From assembly GCA_963920665.1 (NCBI GenBank), contig OY987266.1, forward strand, positions 23,362,248-23,426,247: a stretch of DNA of 64,000 bases. Direction: 5' to 3'. The notes below the pieces were generated by a model. It saw only the letters and a program-made list of their open reading frames with translations, searched no databases and was not told where the DNA came from. Positions 40,242-51,289 of this stretch are shown here, one piece after another. Made by a program: the position numbers and the translations under genes. Position 1 is the first letter of the stretch. Every line of letters begins with the position of its first letter. This DNA comes from Straminergon stramineum. Taxonomy: Eukaryota > Streptophyta > Bryopsida > Hypnales > Calliergonaceae.

Positions 40242-40269
40242 TAAACCAGCCTATGACAAGTAGAGGCAA

Positions 40270-40983
40270 AATGATTGGTTTGCCTTATTGACATTATTGA
40301 AAAGAATTATATTTTTTTCCATGTAAAGATAAATATGAGAAATGGACAAAGCAATTGAAATTTTATTTTTTTGACAAAGTATGAATTTGTTATAAATTTT
40401 TGAAGTGTGGCGCCCAATTGGCCCAAAAGAGTCTCTAGCTACTCTAAAACCACCCAAAAGTGTACCCATTATGGTCATCTTACCACCCAAAGAAGTCACA
40501 TTGAAGTATCGGAAGTCTGATTTCGTTCATTTTTGAGTCGTTTCTAAAGCAGAATCAACAATTGTAAGCCAAAATTGGCAAGACTGTTGGTTCCATAATT
40601 TGGTGAGGCAGAATCAAACTTCCATTACTTTAACACTAGAGAAGCTTCTAGGTAGTGATGATTTGGCAATATGATTTGGTGAGGTGGCTTGCCATCGGCC
40701 TCAACATATTGCCAAATGAGTACTATCCAAAAGCTTCTCTAATACAATATTTTCTAACATGGCTATGACTTGAAGGAATAAAAAAAGTACTTCTTGTGAT
40801 GAATTTACAATAAAAAAAAAGGTGGAAGTTCCAATTATAGTTACTAATAATTCCTTCACTTTCACCATCACCATCACCCAAGGCATTGATTGTGGCTACT
40901 AACTCAATCTAATTATTGCAAAAAATCTATCATAGGTTGATGTAAGTTAGATCATAATAAGTCATTTCTTAGATATCTACATT
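40270..40983. repeat. Dispersed repeat, copy B (left part)
   Basis: This is the counterpart of 29443-29900. A segment absent from copy A (about 40500-40750) interrupts it, and the large element at 40984-48302 splits it; the continuation TATCTACATTGGGCGGTTTGC at 48303 matches copy A at about 29862. Confidence 0.75.
40635..40743. repeat. Long imperfect hairpin, two 39-base arms
   Basis: Arms at 40635-40673 and 40705-40743 pair with a handful of mismatches around a 31-base loop; both contain AGAGAAGCTT and TTTGGCAATATG in opposite orientation. The segment is an insertion relative to repeat copy A. It is either a small foldback element or a small-RNA precursor-like hairpin; the sequence alone does not decide. 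Confidence 0.55.
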
Positions 40984-42048
40984 CAACAGTGTTTTTTTGT
41001 GAGCCTGCGAGCATAAGCCTATGAGCGTTGAGCAAGGATTATGTGAGTGTTGAACTCAAAAATTTGAAAAAGCATTAGAAACTTATAAATATTTCAAAAA
41101 ATAGATTCCTTCTAAAAATTTGGATCAAAATTTATTATTTTTAATAAATTTTAGTACCTACTACCATAGACCTATTATCGTGGGTGTATAGAATTCAGAT
41201 GAAAATTCTAATTTTAAATCTTATCTAGAAGTATACATTATGAAGATGAAGAATCCAATTGATGTGAAAGATGAATGGAGATGGAAATAAGTTTGTTTAG
41301 AATATTGGTTGATCATTGTCCTATGAGAACATGGACCCTCTTGAGGTCAATGGGAACACACCAATAATTTTTTCTTGATGTGCTATTATTGAATTTGTTT
41401 ATATTTTAGAAAAAAAATTGTTGATAAGATTTCATTACATGTGTCGAAAGAACTTAGCCGCACCAAGTTTTATTTTTGTTGATCACTATCTTATAGAAGC
41501 ATAGATCTTCTCAGGGCCAATGGGGGATGGACCTTCACTTATGTCTTAATTTGTCGATAATTAGACTTGTTAACATTTTAGAGAAATACTAGAGGTTGGC
41601 ACTTGCTACGCTATGCATTCACTGTACTATTATTAAAAAGATATTAGAAAGATAGAAAGAATTTTCACAAAATAAAATGCAAAGTAATAAATTTCAATAA
41701 TTTAATTGGTAAAAATTATTAAAATCTTTTTACAATTTTTTTTACAAACATGCATACATTGAAATATAGAATATACATTAAAAAATATACATACACTGGA
41801 ATGTAAAAGAATTCAAATCCAAACAGCAAAAATGCTTGAAATATAATTTAATTATAAATATTGATAGAATAGGTTGTCTCAATTGAGACAATGAAATAAT
41901 AATGGACACCAAAAGTATACAGTTGGATGGAAGGGGACGTTGCCGAAACGTACATGAACCCTAAACATGTAGAGTTTGAAACAAACTCTTAACTTTTCCA
42001 TCCACCTGATCAAGGTGTTGATATTTGTGAGAATCTACACAACAAATG

Positions 42049-45000
42049 TCATGCAAAAACCTCATGGTAAACCACATTTTTTACCGTTCGCACAACACTT
42101 GAACGGTCATTGGCAACCTTAATGTTTGCAGGATGTCAACCACGAGACAAAGCCACATATAACTGACCGTGGCTAAATACTTCATTCCGAAGATAAATGC
42201 CAATTCGGTCATATGATTGGCCCTGCGATTTGTTGATTGTCATAGCAAAAGCACCAGTGATAGGAAATTGTCTCCGACATAATGTGAATGGCAAACGGCT
42301 ATCATTGCAATGATGTGTGATTCTTGGAATCAACACTTCTTGGAATCAACACTTCTTGGCCACGATGACGCCCTTCTACAATTTCACACAATAATACAAA
42401 TGGAGACACTTGCAACAATCGCAAGCGACTACCATTGCATAAACCTTTTGCTAGATTTATGTTCCTTAACAACATCACATATTGACCACATTTAAGATTT
42501 AATTGGTGAGGTGGCAAACCACTCAAATGTAAGGAATTTAAAAACTCTACTAGATAATGATGTGCATGCTCATCATTCTCATGAACAAAATCAGCACTGA
42601 AACATTGATGCACATCACTAGGCATGCGATTAGTGATTTTACGGTTGATTTCTTGAGCATCATCATTTCAGACAACCAAAATTACACACTCAGAGAAATC
42701 AACCGGGTCATCAAAAATTGTATCAATGAGCCCATCTAGAGAATTTCCATATGCAACCATTTTAAGTGGTATCTCTACCTCTGAACCAGTTTTGCCTTCA
42801 CCAATATCTAACAAAAATTGTTGAAAGTCTGGTTGACTTTGCAATCGCATATTAGTGGTCAAATGAAAATGTTGCATTAATGGAAACAAATATGAACGCC
42901 GCAAGCAAGCTTCAACAATTTGTTTGCGGCCCCCACCTACAACGACAGGCAAAGTTTGGCGAAAATCACCACCATATAAAAGTACAAGGCCACCATTTGG
43001 AGTATCAATATCACAAATATCTCGCAATGATCGATCAATTGCTTCAATCATAAATCTATATCCAGCACAAGCTTCATCAAGTACAATCAATTGTACTTCA
43101 CGTAAACTTTGAGCTAACGATGATTGAGCACTACTACAACAGGTTGATTTATCATGCAATTGTAATGGAATGGCAAGAGAAGAATGTGCTGTTCGTCCTT
43201 CATGCAAAAGACAAGCAACAATTCCACTTGTTGCCATTGCCATACACTTGACATCACGACCACAAAGATAACCTAATATGGTATTGTGTACAAAAGTCTT
43301 GCTAGTACCTCCATGACCGTCCAAGAAAAATAACTTATTTGAAGGATGGGGTTCCAAAATAGCAGTAGTAACTGCATTGAAAACTATACATTGCTCTTCG
43401 TTTAGTCTACCCACATCCTCTTCAATAAAGTTATTGTTTGAATTATCTAAATCATTATTGTTATTGGCATCACCACCAATATCAACAATGTTTGAATAAC
43501 CAAATTCATTCAAATCTTGAATGTCATAAAAATCTACAATGCGTTTATTTGAGGATGATAAATGTTCATCTATAGATAAAATTGCTTTGCTATAACGGTT
43601 TTGATCATTGTGCCAATCATCAGACATAGCATCAAGATGTCTTCTCAGTAAGCCAAGAGGATCCAACGGTTGTCCAAATACAAGAAGCGTTGCAAACAAC
43701 CGTCAAATTTGTTTAGGCAATGCAATCACAGTTGCCTCTAGAAGACAATTGTCCCATTCAATGTCGTCTTGCAAAAGCCCTCTTGCAATGCAAGCAGCTT
43801 TGTATGTTGGATGTATTGTATCTTGAAAACAAAATAGGTCATCAAATGAAGTTGGTGCCTCAACATGAGTCAACAACAAACGCAAGTAAAATAATTTAGT
43901 ACCTACAGGAACCATGTTCACCCTACCAAAAATTTTTACTTTGCGTTGTCTTCTTTCCTACATGTTTTTCTTCACATCCCACTTATAGTGGAGTGGAAGA
44001 TCCATGTATCGAAGAAGCATATGATTGCCTTAATTACCAGAAGCAATCAAGGCACGAATGCGCGGATTGAGTTCAAAAAACTTTGTAAGTTTAGTCTAAG
44101 TGTTTTGATCAATCACCGATTGCAAAGATGTTCCTTCCTGAAAAGTAACAAATTGCTGATCGGGAAGATAAACAGGTAAACAGCAAATACTATGACTCTT
44201 GTTGTTGGTTTCAAAACCAAAAAGCCTCCAACATGCTTCTTGGACGGCCACATAGCGCCCCTCCAAGAATTCTTTAATCTCATCCACGACCTCATCTATT
44301 TCTATAACGCCACGATCTGGACCTTTGAAAATATATTTATGGAGGTATTTAACAGTTTTTATTGAACTACAAACCTCCACATTAATATGACAATTAAAAC
44401 GTCCTACTAAATATGGGTTGTATGGCACAACCCATCGATTGTTCAAATGGACAATCTGACCACGGGTGTGTTTTTCTACATACCGACCGTGATTTTGGTG
44501 ACGATACAATATATGACCGTCGCCATCCATTTCAGTGGTATCTCGAATTTGCATTGGATAATGTTTAGAGCATTTTCCATCCTCCATGCATGGACAATTG
44601 ACATTATCCAAACCGCAAGGACCATGCATTATGTGCTTAGCAACCGCGGCATAAAGTTGTAGTTGCCTATCAAAATCTGGAGTTTCAGCACATACAACTT
44701 TATCTACAAGGTCACAATTATTAACCTTATTCTTTAACCACAAAAGAACAAGAGCATGGGGGAGACCATGTTTTTGAAACTCAATAGTGTAACAAAAAAC
44801 AATTGTCTCCTCCAACACATTTTTTTTTGTAATTTCGTCCATCATTGCTCTTAATTTAAGCTCAAAAACACGTACAACAATATCTGGACAATCAGGAGGA
44901 CTTTGACCTGGCTCAAGCTCATCAATGATCTCAGACCAAGTCGGATTACACGTCATTGTTATAAACAAATCCAGTTTGCCTAAAACTCTAACCAAAACCA

Positions 45001-46114
45001 TACTGTCATGGAAGAGTTTTTGCATGTATCTAGGGGATCTAATGAATGTTGCAGGTAAAACAATGCGACGTCCTATGCGTGCTCTATTGTCTTCCTGCAA
45101 AGCATCTACAATCCTTTGATAGCATTCTGCTCGAAGTTCTGCTTGATGTTGCCTAATGAAAAGTAGATTTTCGTGTTCTACACATAAATATTGATCTACT
45201 ACGTTTTGTTGAAATAACCTACCAGCCCTATGTAGTACATTAGACTCGGACCGCTTTTGAAGTATATATTGGACAAATGACTTTAAAGTCACTCCAGTAT
45301 TTGCTTTAAAGGTAGGTGACCATCCACATCGACCATCTAGAAATAACAAAAGATAGGATAAAGCATCATAAGCTAGATGAATTTCCTTTATCCGTTGTAA
45401 ATTTCCATCACGTTGGTGAAGAATAATATCTCGACCAGATGCCATGTGTTGTTCATCCAAAACAACAGCAGCAATCTCTGGAACGATAGGTCGATTGTAT
45501 CCTCGATGATGTTCACCATTAGGAGTCTCATTGGAGATACGAAGTCCCACATTTTGTCCCCCCATAAGAACATGACGTGAAGACTTAAAACCACGAACTA
45601 ATGCATTTATTGAATCTAAAACTTCTTGGATGTTGTTAACGGTGTCACAATGAAGATCATCAAAGATCTCCATGCGACGATCCGTTTGCAAATCATCATC
45701 CAAAAAATAAATTTGTGCAAATCTTGCGCCATGATCTATTTCGGGCTCTAAATTTCCAATATGATGGCATAAGTCTTCGTTTACACGAAAAGTATATACC
45801 CTTTGACCCTCGACTTGGCTAGACTGAAATTTACTACGCATACTTGTAAATGCAAAAGCTTGATTATATTTTCTAATGGATTTTAGAAATCCTCGAGAGT
45901 TGGGTGTATTCCCCATGAAAAGTTCATGGAGCATTGGATGGACAATAGGATGGCTGACATGTTCATTGACAACTTTGCCATTGTAACAACAAATTGTCGC
46001 CTTTTCCTTCCTAAAATGAAATGCTAAATATTTAGGACATTGGATGCACATGGATCCAATGCCACCAATAATGACATCTATATAGTCATCAATCGTAGAC
46101 AAAGCCTGAGCCAT
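42049..46114 (-). pseudogene. Helitron Rep/helicase (dead)
   Basis: One frame from ATG 46114 encodes a Helitron-type Rep region followed by a Pif1-like helicase; such proteins start and unwind rolling-circle transposition. The HUH site reads H-A-L at GLPHALVLLW, with CTT at 44750-44752 where the second histidine codon (CAT) is expected. The tyrosine motif YLHKY survives (about 44325-44345). In the helicase, Walker A is GHGGTSKT (serine for the usual glycine), Walker B is LIVLDEA, then GGDFRQTLPVV, and near the end TINKSQGQS and YVALSRG. Breaks: TAG 44096, TAA 44030, TAG 43958, TGA 43703 and TGA 42668, a 16-bp tandem duplication at 42321-42352 that shifts the frame, and TGA 42136. The true end is near 42049 after NVVYHEVFA. 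The gene is inactive. Confidence 0.93.
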
Positions 46115-46154
46115 AGTCTAAAAGAGATGACAATAATAAATTTAAGCTAGGAAA

Positions 46155-46335
46155 ACCCCTAAACCCTAAACTCTACAACAATGAAACTTTGTAGTGCAAA
46201 ATCACAAAAAAAGAGTTTAGGATAGGATAATAAAAACACTAAACCCTAAACTCTACAACAATGAAACTATATAGTGCAAAATAAAAATAAAAGAGTTTAG
46301 GATAGGATAATAAAAACCCTAAACCCTAAATCCTT
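46155..46335. repeat. 80-bp tandem repeat with telomere-like motif
   Basis: AAACCCTAAACTCTACAACA starts at 46161 and 46241, and a partial third unit starts at 46321, an exact 80-bp period. Each unit carries CCCTAAACCCTAAA, the plant telomere word, plus GAGTTTAGGATAGGATAATA. It lies just upstream of the Rep/helicase start. A weaker AAACCCTAAA recurs at about 46450. Confidence 0.85.
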
Positions 46336-46868
46336 AAATTTGTTAAAAGTGAAAACTTTGTAAAATAAAACTACTAAAAGAAGAAAGTTTAAATTGAAAT
46401 CTAAAATTATAAAAATAAGTGTTTAAAGTAGGATTAAATTCAAACAATAAACCCTAAAACTCGTGAAGGGTAGAAACTTTGTGAAGGGTACAATCACAAA
46501 AAAAAATAGGTTGGAAATTGCACCTATATAACTTGCACTCTAAAAATTTGCACCCCTTGAATATGCTCCACTTCATTCCAATGCTTTGTCTCCTAAAATC
46601 CACTGCACATCAAAATATTCATCAAAATATATTCAACAATAAAATTTTGGATTTTGGAGACTATTGCAAAAGTTAGGTCAAATTGCTCACATTAAATCAT
46701 ACTATCAAAATTAGATAAAATTATTCAAGTGTGCCTCGATTTGTTCAAATGAAGCTCAAACAAATACTCAAGTTGTTTAAATTAGGCTTTAATTAGGTCA
46801 AACTATTAAAATTAGGTTAGATTGCATTGACGAAATTTCACCCAAATTGCTCAAATGAAGCTCAAAAG

Positions 46869-47698
46869 CACAGTGACCTCTTTAATATCACATATTCAGA
46901 CTATGTGATATTACAGAAATACGACGACCTCTGTAATATCGCATATTCAGACTATGTGATATTACAGAAATAGAGTAGGGTTTCGAAATGGCCGTTGAGG
47001 TGAAGTGATATTAGAGAGGATTGACAGAGTGATATTAAAGAGGTGTGATTTTGATTGCTTTTTTTGGCTTCAAATTCCCATCTAAATAGATCAAACTAAT
47101 AGATTGAGACTCAAATTACATTAAAATTATTCAAATGAAGCTCAAATTGCTCAAACAAAGCTCAATATTCAAACAATCAATCTATACTTAAAGTCAAATT
47201 TGCTTAAAGTAAATGTAAAGAAATTTGGGTACCTTGGAGATATTGTTGAACTCAATTGAATACTTGAACACCACCACTTGATAAAGTTCTTGCCTCACAA
47301 ACAATGGTGACTAAAATTGAAGACTTGAAATGACAAATTTGCAAATTTCAAACACTTTGTGAATACATGAATTGTTGTGGAATCTCAAATTGCTTCAATC
47401 CAACAAATTTTTCAAATCATATGGTAGTAGCAATAGCACATTGAAAGCATGAAAGTTCAAATTGCACAAAATCACGAAATTGTGGAAGAGCAATGAAGTT
47501 TGAAGTCAAAAAAAGCAATCAAAATCACACCTCTTTAATATCACTCTGTCAATCCTCTCTAATATCACCTCACCTCAACGATTACTTTCTACTCTATTTC
47601 TTTAATATCACATAGTTTGAATATGTGATATTACAGAGGTAATTGAATTTCTGTAATATCACATAGTCTGAATATGTGATATTAAAGAGGTCACTGTG
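46869..47698. mobile_element. 830-bp foldback element with ~200-bp arms
   Basis: Arms at 46869-47074 and 47499-47698 are near-complete inverted copies, starting CACAGTGACCTCTTTAATAT. Within each arm are short palindromes of the form ATATCACATA-TTCAGAC-TATGTGATAT, so the element can fold at two scales. The 424-bp middle is AT-rich and non-coding. A target duplication is not evident. CAGTG-type ends recall hAT elements, but this is only a resemblance. Confidence 0.85.
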
Positions 47699-47874
47699 AT
47701 TTTAGTAGTATGATATTAAAATTCTTAGGATTTTAAGAAAATATTTGGTTGATAGGGATCATTTGTGTATATAATGAACTGAGTTATACCCAAATGTTGA
47801 TTAGTTGATCATTGTCTACTTGTGGGACCTCTCGGGGATCAAACTCTTCTGTCTTGATCAAATTGTTGTCTGAT

Positions 47875-48040
47875 TGATCACTCCCCTCTTGTTGCTTGGT
47901 ACCTCTTGGTGCCAAGGGGAACCCCCCCTGGAAATTTTTTAAATAAAAAATAAAAATAAAAAATTATTATTTTAATTTTCTATGGGTGTGTGGCTCCCCT
48001 CGGCACCAAGAGGTACCAAGCAACAAGAGGGGAGTGATCA
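47875..48040. mobile_element. 166-bp MITE with 46-bp arms
   Basis: Arms 47875-47920 and 47995-48040 are inverted copies with one mismatch: TGATCACTCCCCTCTTGTTG onwards. TGATCA at both tips may be a palindromic target duplication. The middle is A/T-rich. Near-identity of the arms suggests recent insertion. It lies in the TIR element, outside the Helitron. Confidence 0.85.
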
Positions 48041-48312
48041 TAAAAAACTAATTTTCAATGGAAAAAACATATTTGATTTCAAAAGAATCCTAATTAATCA
48101 TCAATTTTTTTCTTCTTAAAATTTAGTAAAGTCCAATGAATGGCACATCGAGGTTGTTTAATGGCCCGTGGTAATAGGTCCACGGTAATAGGTATTAATA
48201 ACATTTATTAATAATAAGAAATTTTAGCCAAAAATTTTAGATGGAATCTCTAAAAAAAATTGTAGGCTCATAGGCTCATAGGCTCACAAAATAGCAACCA
48301 TGTATCTACATT

Positions 48313-49189
48313 GGGCGGTTTGCATGTCATAGGCCGGGTTCCCTTATATTAACCCCAATAGAGGGTCCTCCCTCCACATCACGTTGAAATTGTCATTTCT
48401 AGAAATCAATTAGTATATGTATTTCTTAGAATCATATTTGAAAATCTAACCATAGGATCTCGTTCACTATTAGTATTCATTAGTAATTACTCCAATTTTA
48501 AAAGAACTTGACTTTAGGAATTTTGAGATATTTGTAATCAAAGCTCTATTCATGAAAAACAATAGTCAATCTTCCCTTTAAGGCAAATGACTTGAACAAA
48601 GGCATTTCTTAAAAAATATCAATAGAAAAGTTTGCCTTTTTTTGACCAAATGCAATTGTGAATAGTTGTAAACATTCAAGCCAATCTTCACTAGAATTGG
48701 AACAATGGAAGATTATTTTGATAGCCTTGTAACAAATTGAAGTGCTCTAGAAAAACAAGAATTCCATTTCAACATGCCCATCAACTATTTGATCCAACCC
48801 TTACAAACTTGTATTACCCATGGAATATTCTTTTCTTGGATAATTTCTCATTGGCTAGGTCTCTATCCATGACAATTTGCACAAAGCAGTCTTTGAAGTA
48901 GTTGAGTTTGCCAAAAATTACCCAAAATGGAATTTTTGTCTAAATCAAGTTTTTTTCTACTACTGAAGGACACTTCAATGTACAATGTAGGTTGAAAAAC
49001 AATTAATATTTTTGGAGGGTGGGTTGCTCATCAAAGAAAGTAAACAACCAAAAGATAGTTGTTGGAACATTTACAAGTTTAGAGCTTATTTGTTGTAGAT
49101 GACATGATAAAATCCATGTGATTTTCACAATTAGCTCAAGTTGTTAAAATTGCAATGCTAAATGTGCTCAAATTTCAAACTACCGTATG

Positions 49190-49236
<47 letters not shown>

Positions 49237-51239
49237 GTAGATAGGTAGATAGGTAGGTAGATAGGTACGTATGTACGTATGTAGATAGGTAGATAGATAG
49301 ATAGATCCTCATAATTTGCCATTTATTGCAACTACGCAAAAATTGTAACTAGAATTCAAATGAAGGAATATGTGTTTTTTGCCAATTAAAGAGAAGGCAT
49401 CTTCAAGTTTCAAAAGTTTCAATAAAGAGTTTTGGCTAAAATTTTTTACTTTTAAAGCTTCTCTCATTAGAGGTTGTAGAATACCAATATTTGATAGTAG
49501 GGTCACTTTTAACCTGTAAAGGAAGTTAAATCACATTTGTCCTATGTTGAAGACCATGCATCTTAGGATACAAAGGATAAATGCTACCATATGAGCATAG
49601 AGTAAAGAGCTTAGAGTGTAGAGCTTAAGATTGGTGAGCCTAGATCTTATCAGTTTAGAAGTTATTCTTTCAGACATAGGTACCCTTGGAACAATTAGAA
49701 GGTGTAAGTAGGTACCCTATAACATAAGGCACCTTATAGATAATGCTATATGTACCTATAATATAGGTTTCATATAACCAACGAAGGTGATCTATGCTCC
49801 CTACTTTGCACTCGTACTGTACCTTTGGGGCAAGGTCGTCACATTGTTGCCAAATAATTAATTAAAGTTCCCAAGGTAGGTTTGGCACTTTGACATTTTC
49901 ATTTTTAGAAATTCAAAATTTATTGAATAGAATTCCACACATTTGGCTTTCACCCTTGAAAAGTCTCCTTTTTTAACATGTAAGGAGTGGAGAAGACAAG
50001 TTGTTTAAACTAGTGGGGTGGTAGGAGGTGAAACAACCTATGTGGGATATGGAAATTAGGATTAGTAGGAGTTCAACCACTTATAGTTAAGCTCTCATCT
50101 TTAAATTATCCCATTACCTTTGAGGATTCATGATGGACAATAGATTTCATTATAAATCCGACCTTTCCACCCTTGTTCCTCACTACAAAATGATGAAATA
50201 TCCTCCTCATGTAGCCATCATAAACATTGTTGCCATTAGATGATACTTGGACTTAAATTTGGCATTTTTGGCTAAATCTAAAGGTTTTCTTCATTTACAA
50301 CAACTTGGTCATTTAATTCTTTCTGAATTCGGCATTGATTTCTCTCTTATAGGTTTTTTCTTTCAGTTTTTTTTTTAAATAATTATTTTTTGCCAACCTG
50401 ACCCGAAAGGTACCGTATACTAGCTTCACTTGGATACAAAGATGTATTTGAAGGTAAAAAAATGTTCAATTAACTTGATTTCTTGACAACTTATAAAGCA
50501 TCAATAAGTTTATTGCATAATATTTGTAAAAAATTTTGGACATTACTATGGAATTTTAGAAATTGATGTAAATATTTTATAAATAATTGTATTTGAATCG
50601 TTTTTGGTTCAAACAAGGAGAATGGTAAGTAGATACAAGTGATTAAAGCTCATATATGGGAACCTTATGACATTTGGAGGTGAAATTTATTATGCAAATG
50701 TGCACGTGTGGGATCCATTTTTTATTACTTGTACTTCATTCCTTGAAGATGATATTTATTCTCCAAGTGTGGAATCCTATATGGAATCCATTCTTTTTTA
50801 CTTGTACTTCATTCCTTGGAAAATGACATTTTATTCTTTGTAGGACATATAGACATTGAATGGATTCAAGGATGGAAGCAAAGCTTTTCTTTTGGGCACC
50901 ATGGGGCCAAATTGCACCATTTCAAAACAAATCTATGTTATTTTTCCAAATAAAAGTAGTCTTTTTTCTTGAAATTTTTCATTTCTATTTAAAATGTAGA
51001 TGAAGTCACCAAATTTGCATGATTATAATTGAAAAATATTTTTTGGTTCAAAAGATAGATGAATGTAGAAATATAGTGCTTCACCAAATTTTCAACGATT
51101 GCCATCCCAACACTTTCTCAAAAAGTTAAAAAAGTCCTAGATGGAAGAGGTTAGTTGGTAACTAAATGTACAATGATTACATGCTATGCCAATCATCCAT
51201 TGCAACCTTGGCTTATGGATGCCGTCATATCTAAGTAGT
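48313..51239. other. Spacer with remnants of repeats, no gene
   Basis: The first ~60 bases complete repeat copy B. The rest is AT-rich; the frame at 49309-49506 has no recognisable motif. A stretch at about 49580-49790 with ACCTATAATATAGGT resembles the interior of the small element at 61 kb and may be an older relative. Confidence 0.45.
49189..49307. repeat. (GATA)n microsatellite
   Basis: About 119 bp of GATA units, with interruptions by GGTA and a GTAC/GTAT block near 49265-49283. Confidence 0.95.
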
Positions 51240-51289
51240 TTAACCCTTTAGTGGTGGCAGTCTTCCAAGAGAGTGTGAAGACAGTGGAA

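Larger units (their letters stand above)
41589..47730 (-). mobile_element. Helitron nested in the TIR element
   Basis: The coding strand is minus. The 3' end is well supported: reversed, it reads GCGTAGCAAGTGCCAACCTC then CTAG, followed by T, the typical GC-rich hairpin region plus CTRR next to a host T. The hairpin is partly degraded. The 5' end is less sure; A followed by TCCTAAGAATTTTAATATC at 47730 fits the TC start and the point where host repeats resume. Between the ends are a Rep/helicase pseudogene, an 80-bp tandem repeat and a foldback element. Confidence 0.65.
40984..48302. mobile_element. 7.3-kb TIR element with 10-bp target duplication
   Basis: TATCTACATT flanks it exactly at 40974-40983 and 48303-48312. 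The left end is CAACAGTGTTTTTTTGTGAG and the reversed right end is CATGGTTGCTATTTTGTGAG, followed on both sides by GAGC/CTATGAGC repeats. Inside lie degenerate ~170-bp repeats starting GTTGATCAYTRTC at about 41308, 41478 and 47798. The third is separated from the others by a Helitron, so the original element was about 1.2 kb and had no transposase of its own. The ends match the 249-bp element at 61092-61340. The size of the duplication suggests a Mutator-like family. Confidence 0.75.

Noticed and set aside
46141..46460. Interstitial telomere
   Set aside because: CCCTAAA words occur only as part of an 80-bp tandem unit, not as a run of heptamers.
40984..48302. Helitron with unusual target duplication
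   Set aside because: The duplication belongs to the outer TIR element; the same ends occur without Helitron sequence at 61 kb, and the Helitron has its own CTAG end inside.
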